This document shows, one piece after another, positions 58,572-64,000 of a stretch of 64,000 bases of DNA. Source of the stretch: Streptomyces sp. Ru62 (GTDB lineage Bacteria; Actinomycetota; Actinomycetes; Streptomycetales; Streptomycetaceae); contig NZ_PQSU01000017.1 of the NCBI RefSeq assembly GCF_002920615.1, positions 159,294-223,293 on the forward strand. The letters are read 5' to 3'. The position numbers and the translations under genes were made by a program. The notes under the pieces were generated by a model. It saw only the letters and a list, made by a program, of their open reading frames with translations. It made no database searches and was not told the DNA's origin. Positions within the stretch are counted from its first letter, which is position 1; every line of letters starts with the position of its first letter.

Positions 58572-58772
58572 ATGCACATCGACATCGACAAGGACGTCTG
58601 TATCGGCGCCGGGCAGTGCGCGCTGGCCGCGCCGGGCGTCTTCACCCAGGACGACGACGGTTACAGCACACTCGTGCCCGGACACGAGGACGGCGGGGGC
58701 GACCCCATGGTCCGGGCGGCGGCCCGCGCCTGCCCGGTCAGCGCGATCACCGTACGGGACAGCACCGGCTGA
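58572..58772 (+). CDS. [3Fe-4S] ferredoxin for the adjacent P450
   Basis: 66 residues, the normal size. Cluster cysteines at 10, 16 and 54 (CIGAGQC and ACPVSAI); the residue in place of the fourth Cys of a 4Fe-4S site is Ala, so a 3Fe-4S cluster is expected. It carries electrons from a ferredoxin reductase to the CYP105 enzyme. Operon partner of the P450, ending at a strong terminator. Confidence 0.93.
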   Translation: MHIDIDKDVCIGAGQCALAAPGVFTQDDDGYSTLVPGHEDGGGDPMVRAAARACPVSAITVRDSTG

Positions 58773-58777
58773 CGACC

Positions 58778-58816
58778 GTCCGGCGGTACGGCGCCCGGAC
58801 CGTCGTACCGCCGGAC
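58778..58816. terminator. Strong bidirectional terminator
   Basis: GTCCGGCGGTACG (58778-58790) and CGTACCGCCGGAC (58804-58816) are perfect 13-base complements with a 13-base loop. It begins six bases after the ferredoxin stop and lies between convergent genes, so it can end both transcripts. There is no T-run, as usual in streptomycetes. Confidence 0.85.
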
Positions 58817-58840
58817 GACCACCCGAGTGCGGTGACCGCC

Positions 58841-59689
58841 TCAGCGAACCTCGCGGACGTACCCGGCGCTGCCCGGCGTGGACACGTCCCGGTCCCGGCG
58901 GACGATGCTCAGCCGGTCGCCCCAGCGTGCTCGGGCCGCGCGCAGGCCGGCGTCGGTGTACTCGATGTCCACCACCCGGTCGTCGAACGCCTTCGCGTAC
59001 ACCTCGCACTCGTCGTACTGCCCGCACTCCTCCGTCACCGCGAAGTCCAGCCCGGCCCGCTCGCGCCGCCCGGCCAGCTCCGCGGTGTTCTTCTGCCCGA
59101 CGGCCAGGTGCCGGGTGTGCGCGTGCCGGGACAGCAGGCGCATGAACGCGGTCGCGTCGGACGCGGTGAGCAGCCGGTGGGAGCGCGTGTAGCTGTCGTA
59201 GTTGTCGGGTTCCACGGCGTCGAAGCCCTTGTCCGCGCAGCCGTCGATCCAGCGGTTCACCCGCCGCGCCACCCGGTCCCGCTTGGCCGGGGTGCCGATG
59301 TCGAGCAGCGGCTCGTTCCAGTCCTCGTCGACGACGACCCGGCCCCGCGCGTCGCGCAGCAGCAGGTCGGCCAGCCAGGAGGAGCGCTCGGCGGGCTGGG
59401 CCTGGAACGCGTTGACGTAGCAGATGTTGTACAGGCCCGGCGCGGGGGAGTCCGACCGGTCGCGGCTGACGATCCGCACACCCGCGGGCGGGGGATAGGC
59501 ACCGCCGATCTGGTAGTCGAACCCGGCGTGCCGCGGGGGCAGCCGCAGGGTGGTGCGCGGGGACGCACCGTCCTCGTCCCGCTCGCCGGGGGCGCAGCCG
59601 GACAGCGCCGTCACCGCGACGAGCAGGGCCGCTGCCAGGGCGCCCAGGGCCGCGCGCGCCCCCGTGGCGCGGTGAAGTGTCAGGGGCAC
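58841..59689 (-). CDS. GH114-like secreted lipoprotein
   Basis: 282 residues from GTG 59689 with GGAGCGG upstream. Lipoprotein signal ALGALAAALLVAVTALSGC, Cys near 32. The mature barrel has GFDYQIGGAYPPPAGVRIVS, YNICYVNAFQAQPAE, LVVDEDWNEPLLDI-like strands, CADKGFDAVEPDNYDSYTRS (acidic active-site region) and AVTEECGQYDECEVYAKAF. This matches the GH114/TM1410 family of endo-alpha-1,4-polygalactosaminidases. It may degrade fungal galactosaminogalactan; the substrate is inferred from the family. Confidence 0.85.
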   Translation of the reverse strand: MPLTLHRATGARAALGALAAALLVAVTALSGCAPGERDEDGASPRTTLRLPPRHAGFDYQIGGAYPPPAGVRIVSRDRSDSPAPGLYNICYVNAFQAQPAERSSWLADLLLRDARGRVVVDEDWNEPLLDIGTPAKRDRVARRVNRWIDGCADKGFDAVEPDNYDSYTRSHRLLTASDATAFMRLLSRHAHTRHLAVGQKNTAELAGRRERAGLDFAVTEECGQYDECEVYAKAFDDRVVDIEYTDAGLRAARARWGDRLSIVRRDRDVSTPGSAGYVREVR

Positions 59690-59828
59690 GTCCGCTCCGT
59701 CCTGCCCACGCCGGGCGGCGCGGTACGTGTCAGGATCAGATCGTCCGTGCGCTCCGGACGTCAAGTCGGCCCCGCGTCACGTCGTAGGCTCGGCCGTGAC
59801 CATCGTCCCGAAGGCAGGAGCAGCAACG

Positions 59829-60797
59829 ATGCAGTACGTGAAGCTCGGTTCCACGGGCCTGGACGTCTCGCGGATCTGTCTGGGCTGCATGACCTACGGA
59901 CTGCCGGACCGCGGCACGCACGAGTGGACCCTGGACGAGGAGGCGTCCCGCCCGCTGATCCGGCAGGCGCTGGAAGCGGGCATCAACTTCTTCGACACCG
60001 CGAACGTGTACTCCGACGGCACCAGCGAGGAGATCGTCGGCAAGGCCCTGCGGGACTTCGCCCACCGCGACGAGATCGTCCTCGCCACCAAGGTGAACGG
60101 CCGGATGCGGCCGGGTCCCAACGGGGCCGGCCTTTCCCGCAAGGCCATCATGAGCGAGATCGACCACAGTCTGCGCCGCCTCGGCACCGACTACGTCGAC
60201 CTCTACCAGATCCACCGCTACGACCACCAGACCCCCGTCGAGGAGACGATGGAGGCGCTGCACGACCTGGTGAAGGCGGGCAAGGTGCGCTACATCGGGG
60301 CCAGTTCGATGTACGCGTGGGAGTTCTCCAAGGCGCAGTACACCGCCGAGCGGCACGGCTGGACCAAGTTCGTCTCCATGCAGAACCACTACAACCTGCT
60401 CTACCGTGAGGAGGAGCGGGAGATGCTGCCCCTGTGCGCGGACCAGGGCGTCGGTGTGCTGCCGTGGAGCCCGCTCGCCCGTGGCCGGCTCACCCGTGAC
60501 TGGGGCGCGGTGACCGAGCGCAGCGCGACCGACGACTTCGGCAGCCGGCTCTATCTGGAGGGCGACCACGCGATCGTCGAGGCCGTCACCCGGATCGCCG
60601 GCGAGCGGGGCGTGCCGCGCGCCCAGGTGGCCCTCGCGTGGCTGCTGCACCAGGACACCGTGGTCGCACCGATCGTCGGCGCCGCCAAGCCGCACCACAT
60701 CGAGGACGCGGTGGCCGCCGTCGAACTGAAGCTCAGCGACAAGGAGATCGAGGAACTGGAGCAGCCGTACGCGCCCCACGAGATCAGCGGCCACTGA
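59829..60797 (+). CDS. Aldo/keto reductase
   Basis: 322 residues from ATG 59829 (GGAG upstream). (beta/alpha)8 AKR: FFDTANVYSDGTSEEIVGKA (catalytic Asp and Tyr), EIVLATKVNG (Lys), YVDLYQIHRYDHQTPVEETM (His) and a C-terminal nucleotide-binding segment DTVVAPIVGAAKPHHIEDAV. It resembles YajO/AKR11-type enzymes that reduce aldehydes, ketones or sugars with NADPH. It ends two bases from the convergent dioxygenase region. Confidence 0.9.
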   Translation: MQYVKLGSTGLDVSRICLGCMTYGLPDRGTHEWTLDEEASRPLIRQALEAGINFFDTANVYSDGTSEEIVGKALRDFAHRDEIVLATKVNGRMRPGPNGAGLSRKAIMSEIDHSLRRLGTDYVDLYQIHRYDHQTPVEETMEALHDLVKAGKVRYIGASSMYAWEFSKAQYTAERHGWTKFVSMQNHYNLLYREEEREMLPLCADQGVGVLPWSPLARGRLTRDWGAVTERSATDDFGSRLYLEGDHAIVEAVTRIAGERGVPRAQVALAWLLHQDTVVAPIVGAAKPHHIEDAVAAVELKLSDKEIEELEQPYAPHEISGH

Positions 60798-60801
60798 CCG
60801 G

Positions 60802-61623
60802 TCAGTGCGGTCCGTGCGGTGCGAACCCCGTGCCGCACGGACCCGCGCCCTCGCTCTCCGGCAGCGGCACCCGTGCTCCCGACATCGTCAGGGTCCGGTA
60901 GTAGGCGCCGATGCGCTCGGCCGAGCGGCCCACGTAGTGGCCGATGAAGGTGCGCCGGAAGCGGTCCGCGCTGCGATTGGGCCCCGAGCCGTGCACCAGG
61001 CTGCCGTTGAAGAACAGCACGTCACCCGGGGCCAGATCCACCGGAACCGGTGTCAGTCCGGGCGGCGGCGGGACGTACTCGCGGGCGAACGACAGGCCGG
61101 CGTCGGCCACTTCGGGGCAGAACAGGTCCATCCGGTGGGTCCCCGGCACGACTTCGAGGCCGCCGTTGCCCCGGTCTACCGGCTCGCACGCCACCCACGC
61201 GGCCACACACGTGCCCGGCTCGACCCGGAGGTAGAAGTTGTCCTGGTGCAGCGCTTGTCCGCGCGCGCCGGGCGGCTTGAAGTAGAACATGCTCTGCGCG
61301 GCCAGCACCTCCTCCCCGAACAGCACCTCCAGCACCGCCCGCAGCCGTGCGTCCAGCAGGAACCGCCGGGCCACCGGGCTGATGTCGTGCGGCTGCATCA
61401 CCCGTGGGTGGCGGCGCAGGGGGTCGGGGTGGTCGGGTTCCGGCGCGAAGTGGCCCGGCACCGGTCCGGCCGCGTGCAGCGCGGCGAACTCCGCGCACAG
61501 CCGCGCGATCTCGTCGCGGCCGAACAGGCCGGGTACGACGACGTGTCCGTCGTCCTCGAACGGGTGCCGCAACTGCTCGGGCAGGATGGGGGTGCCGGTG
61601 GCACCAGGGTCCGTGGCTGTCAT
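60802..61623 (-). CDS. Phytanoyl-CoA dioxygenase (PhyH)-family protein
   Basis: 273 residues from ATG 61623 with GAGGAG upstream. Fe(II)/2-oxoglutarate oxygenase: HQDNFYLRVEPGTCVAAWVA supplies the HxD facial-triad pair, VPGTHRMDLFCPE follows, and LVHGSGPNRSADRFRRTFIG has the distal His and the 2-oxoglutarate-binding Arg. PhyH relatives hydroxylate diverse small molecules including ectoine and antibiotics. It is divergent from an AraC regulator that may control it. Confidence 0.88.
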   Translation of the reverse strand: MTATDPGATGTPILPEQLRHPFEDDGHVVVPGLFGRDEIARLCAEFAALHAAGPVPGHFAPEPDHPDPLRRHPRVMQPHDISPVARRFLLDARLRAVLEVLFGEEVLAAQSMFYFKPPGARGQALHQDNFYLRVEPGTCVAAWVACEPVDRGNGGLEVVPGTHRMDLFCPEVADAGLSFAREYVPPPPGLTPVPVDLAPGDVLFFNGSLVHGSGPNRSADRFRRTFIGHYVGRSAERIGAYYRTLTMSGARVPLPESEGAGPCGTGFAPHGPH

Positions 61624-61691
61624 GATCCGCTCCTCGCGTCCGCCGGGAACCGGTCCCACGCTAGGCGGGTGCGTCCGACGGGAGGATGCCT

Positions 61692-62588
61692 GTGCGTGCT
61701 GAGGGTCTGCCTGTGACCGCTGCCGCCGGCGACCCGTCCCCGCCGCCCGGCCTCGTGGTGACCTGCCGCTACGACCAGGGACCGGGCTACGGCGTCAACC
61801 GGCCCCGGGGCTCGGCGAGTTGGCTGTTCACCTTCACCACGGGCGGACACGGCCTGCTCCGGCAGGGCACCGCCCGCACCCCGGCCGGCGCCGGGGACCT
61901 CGTGGTGCTCGCCCCCGGAGTCGGCCACCGCTACACCGTCGCGCCCGGTGCCGGGCGGTGGCGGTTCTGGTGGGCGCACTGCCGGGCCCGGCCGGCCTGG
62001 ACGCACTGGCTCGGCCCGCACGCCGTGGCCGACGGCCTGTACGCCGTCCCCTCCGTGCCCGACGCCCGGCTCGCCCGGATCGAGGCCGCCTTCGGCCGGA
62101 TGCTCGCCGACTCCCGCGCACCGGAAGAGAGTTCGCCGTACGGACCGGAACCGGTGGCCGTGGCGCACGGCAGCCTGCAGCGCGAACTGGCGTTGTGCGC
62201 ACTGGAGGAGGTCGTGCTGCTCGCCGTCGCCGGGGCCGCCCGCGCTGCGGCGGCCGGTGCGGGCGCCGACGCCCGGGTGCGCCGTGCCGAGGAGCTGATC
62301 GCCGCGGATCCGGGCGCCCCGCACACCGTCGGCTCGCTCGCCGCGAGCGTGGCGCTGTCCCCGTCCCGGTTCGCACACCTGTTCAGGCTGAGGACCGGCC
62401 GGTCCCCGATGCGGGCCGTGCGCGAGGCCCGGCTGCGGCACGCGGCCCGGCTGCTGGAGGTCACCGACCTGACGGTGGACCGCGTGGCGGCGGCCTCCGG
62501 GTTCCCGAGCCCGTTTCACTTCAGCCGGGTGTTCCGCGCGCGGTACGGGGTGCCGCCCGGCGCGTATCGGGCGGGCGAACGGCGGTAA
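61692..62588 (+). CDS. AraC-family regulator
   Basis: 298 residues from GTG 61692 (GGGAGG six bases upstream); ATG 61686 and GTG 61713 are alternatives. An N-terminal cupin-like sensor (SASWLFTFTTGGHGLLRQGT, DLVVLAPGVGHRYTVAPGAG) precedes two helix-turn-helix motifs (HTVGSLAASVALSPSRFAHL; LTVDRVAAASGFPSPFHFSR, ending YGVPPGAYR). It is divergent from the PhyH gene and probably its regulator; the inducer is unknown. The sensor half looks like those of sugar-responsive AraC proteins. Confidence 0.87.
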   Translation: MRAEGLPVTAAAGDPSPPPGLVVTCRYDQGPGYGVNRPRGSASWLFTFTTGGHGLLRQGTARTPAGAGDLVVLAPGVGHRYTVAPGAGRWRFWWAHCRARPAWTHWLGPHAVADGLYAVPSVPDARLARIEAAFGRMLADSRAPEESSPYGPEPVAVAHGSLQRELALCALEEVVLLAVAGAARAAAAGAGADARVRRAEELIAADPGAPHTVGSLAASVALSPSRFAHLFRLRTGRSPMRAVREARLRHAARLLEVTDLTVDRVAAASGFPSPFHFSRVFRARYGVPPGAYRAGERR

Positions 62589-62607
62589 AGCGAGGAAATG
62601 ACGGCCC

Positions 62608-62622
62608 TTGACGAAATGTCAA
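62608..62622. promoter_or_regulatory. Perfect inverted repeat upstream of the last gene
   Basis: TTGAC-GAAAT-GTCAA (62608-62622) is a perfect 15-base inverted repeat with five-base arms, in the 196-base gap after the AraC gene. It may be an operator or a small hairpin; the TTGAC could also be a -35 element, though no good -10 follows. Confidence 0.45.
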
Positions 62623-62740
62623 CAGAGGAATCCGGGGCGGGAAATCCCGAGAATCGCGAGATCGCTTGTTCCGGTGTCTCCGGCTGTGTAAAAGTGCCGC
62701 CTCAGGTGGACGTTCGAGCTGCCATGACCTCGCCGTACCG

Positions 62741-62756
62741 ATTGGTATGGACAATT
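62741..62756. promoter_or_regulatory. dre-like element (DasR-type site)
   Basis: ATTGGTATGGACAATT resembles the DasR-responsive element pattern A(G/C)TGGTCTAGACCA(G/C)T at about 11 of 16 positions. It lies 29 bases upstream of the GTG at 62785. If real, the gene would respond to N-acetylglucosamine metabolism; the match is imperfect. Confidence 0.35.
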
Positions 62757-62784
62757 CCGGTAATGCGTCTGGAGGAATTCGGCC

Positions 62785-64000
62785 GTGACCGACGCACGCC
62801 TGTCGGACGAGCAGCTGAGCGCCGAACTGAAGAAGTGGACGGGAGCGTCGCCCGCCCTGCATCCCGTCGGCGAACTCCTCGACCGGCACTGGGCGGCGGC
62901 CTTCGCCTACGCCCGGCTGTGCACCGACGGACCGCGCGCCGCCGGCATGCTCACCACCGCCGCCTTCACCCGGCTCTTCGGCGCGTCCCTCCGGCAATCC
63001 GGCCCGACCGCGGCCTGGCGGCCCCATGTCCTGGTCGCCGTCCGCCGGATCGCGGCCGAGTGGGACACCGACGGACGCCAGGAACTCCTCCACCCGGGCC
63101 TGCGGTCCGGGGACGGCACCGGCGGGCGGGCCTCGGCCCGGCTGCTGCCACCGCCCGGCCGGCGGCTGCTGTCCCGCGCGTTCCAGCGGGTCCCCGAGAC
63201 CTCCCGCGCCCTGCTGTGGCACACCGAGGTCGAGGCCGAACCCCTGGCCGTACCCGCCGCGCTGCTCGGCCTCGACGAGGAGGACGCCCGCGTCGAACTG
63301 CGCCGGGCCCGCGAGCGGCTGCGCGAGGAATGCCTCCAGGTGCACCGCGAACTCGCCCCGGAGGACGACTGCCAGCGCTATCTGCGCATGCTCGACGTGA
63401 CCTTCCGGCGCGGCGGCACCGACATCGACCCCGACCTGCGGCAGCACCTGTCCGGCTGCTCCCACTGCGCCGGGACCGCCGACCAGCTCGCCCGCTTCAA
63501 CGACGGCCTGCCCCTCGCGCTCGCCGAGGCGGTCCTCGGCTGGGGAGCCTCCGGCTACCTGGAATCCCGGGCGGCGGGCACGGAGGAGCCGACCGCGCCC
63601 GCGCCGACCGCCGCCACCCTCGCCTTGGCGGGCGAGGACATCACCGCACCTCCAGCCGGGGAAGCCTTCATACCGGCCGGCCCCGCGGCCCCACGCGAAG
63701 TGACCCCCCGCCGGCCGGCCGACGGCGGCACGCCGCCCGCCCACGGCGAAGACGCCGCTGACACGGAGCCGGTCGCGTCCGACGGAGGACCCATCCGCGG
63801 CCGACGGGCCGCCCGCGGCGCCTCGCCTTCCCGCCGCCGAAAGGGAGCGACCCCCGTTGGTCCCGGAGGGGTCGATGGTGCCGGGTCCGCCGGGTCGGGT
63901 GGGTCGGCTGGTGGTGGATGGGCCGGTCGGGGCGCGTGGCTCGCCCGTCGCCGAAGGGGTGCGTCCTCGGTCGGCTCCGGAGGGGTCGATGGTGCCGGGT
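62785..64000 (+). CDS. Sigma-factor-like protein with zinc motif (3' end beyond window)
   Basis: Open from GTG 62785 (GGAGGA at 62771-62776) to the right edge, about 405 codons. Residues ~30-90 resemble ECF sigma region 2 (WAAAFAYARLCTDGPRAAGM). Residues ~130-180 resemble region 4 (RAFQRVPETSRALLWHTEVE; ALLGLDEEDARVELRRARER). Then RQHLSGCSHCAGTADQLARF has the HxxxCxxC zinc anti-sigma pattern. An Ala/Pro-rich stretch follows, then a repeat RRRKGATPVGPGGVDGAG and RRRRGASSVGSGGVDGAG at the edge. It may be a degenerate sigma factor with its own zinc-type regulator; function unknown. Confidence 0.6.
   Translation, partial: MTDARLSDEQLSAELKKWTGASPALHPVGELLDRHWAAAFAYARLCTDGPRAAGMLTTAAFTRLFGASLRQSGPTAAWRPHVLVAVRRIAAEWDTDGRQELLHPGLRSGDGTGGRASARLLPPPGRRLLSRAFQRVPETSRALLWHTEVEAEPLAVPAALLGLDEEDARVELRRARERLREECLQVHRELAPEDDCQRYLRMLDVTFRRGGTDIDPDLRQHLSGCSHCAGTADQLARFNDGLPLALAEAVLGWGASGYLESRAAGTEEPTAPAPTAATLALAGEDITAPPAGEAFIPAGPAAPREVTPRRPADGGTPPAHGEDAADTEPVASDGGPIRGRRAARGASPSRRRKGATPVGPGGVDGAGSAGSGGSAGGGWAGRGAWLARRRRGASSVGSGGVDGAG
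63863..64000 (+). repeat. 114-bp direct repeat at the window edge
   Basis: CCGGAGGGGTCGATGGTGCC starts at 63863 and again at 63977 with identical flanking GGGT, an offset of 114 bases (38 codons). The second copy reaches the last base of the window, so the array may continue. Confidence 0.7.

Noticed and set aside
1..64000. tRNA, rRNA, CRISPR, insertion sequences, integrase or attachment sites
   Set aside because: Looked for cloverleaf-like stretches, regular short repeats with spacers, transposase motifs and terminal inverted repeats; none convincing. The tandem arrays have no unique spacers.

Overview
This is a high-GC window with codons almost always ending in G or C, frequent GTG/TTG starts, four-base start/stop overlaps and GGAGG-type ribosome sites. 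All of this fits a Streptomyces chromosome. The gene content (rhamnose locus, CYP102 P450s, CYP105-ferredoxin pair, Tat and lipoprotein exports) resembles the left-arm accessory region of S. coelicolor-like species; that placement is from memory of gene content, not from a search. I saw no tRNA, rRNA, CRISPR array, transposase or phage gene.

Positions 1-13454 hold a complete L-rhamnose system. On the minus strand rhaI, the fused aldolase/dehydrogenase and rhaB are followed by lutA and lutB (cut by the window edge), so the L-lactate made from rhamnose can be oxidised to pyruvate. On the plus strand lie the ABC importer (ATPase, two permeases, binding lipoprotein), the mutarotase and a LacI regulator. 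The divergent promoter region (6389-6695) carries one -35/-10 promoter per direction and a LacI-type operator just downstream of each.

Positions 13600-33900 are an accessory mixture: an S33 peptidase, a PIG-L deacetylase, a YkgJ-like/pentapeptide protein, a CYP102-type P450 with a divergent TetR regulator, a MarR/oxidoreductase pair, an iron-box-controlled DUF2470 protein, a Tat-exported beta-propeller, an unknown protein, an FUSC membrane protein, a FusB-like FBP protein, a DUF3626 protein, a PAS-LuxR regulator, a self-sufficient CYP102 P450-reductase fusion, an APH-like kinase and a ROK regulator.

Positions 34000-46800 contain an epimerase, a HAD phosphatase, a PHP-domain protein, an SDR, a topoisomerase IB, a secreted GH16 glucanase with a ricin-type lectin domain, a VanZ protein and a six-gene cation-antiporter operon. 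That operon has the subunit order of the MbhA-H membrane module (with two fusions), but no hydrogenase and no second NuoL-like subunit.

Positions 46800-64000 carry a STAS protein, a quinone-oxidoreductase/GlxA-regulator pair with clustered TGGCA inverted repeats, a lipoprotein, a frameshifted amidohydrolase, small redox enzymes, a glutathionyl-hydroquinone-reductase-like protein, a CDF transporter, a CYP105 P450 with its 3Fe-4S ferredoxin followed by a strong terminator, a GH114-like lipoprotein, an aldo/keto reductase, a phytanoyl-CoA dioxygenase-like enzyme with a divergent AraC regulator, and finally a sigma-factor-like protein with an HxxxCxxC zinc motif that runs off the right edge inside a repeat.
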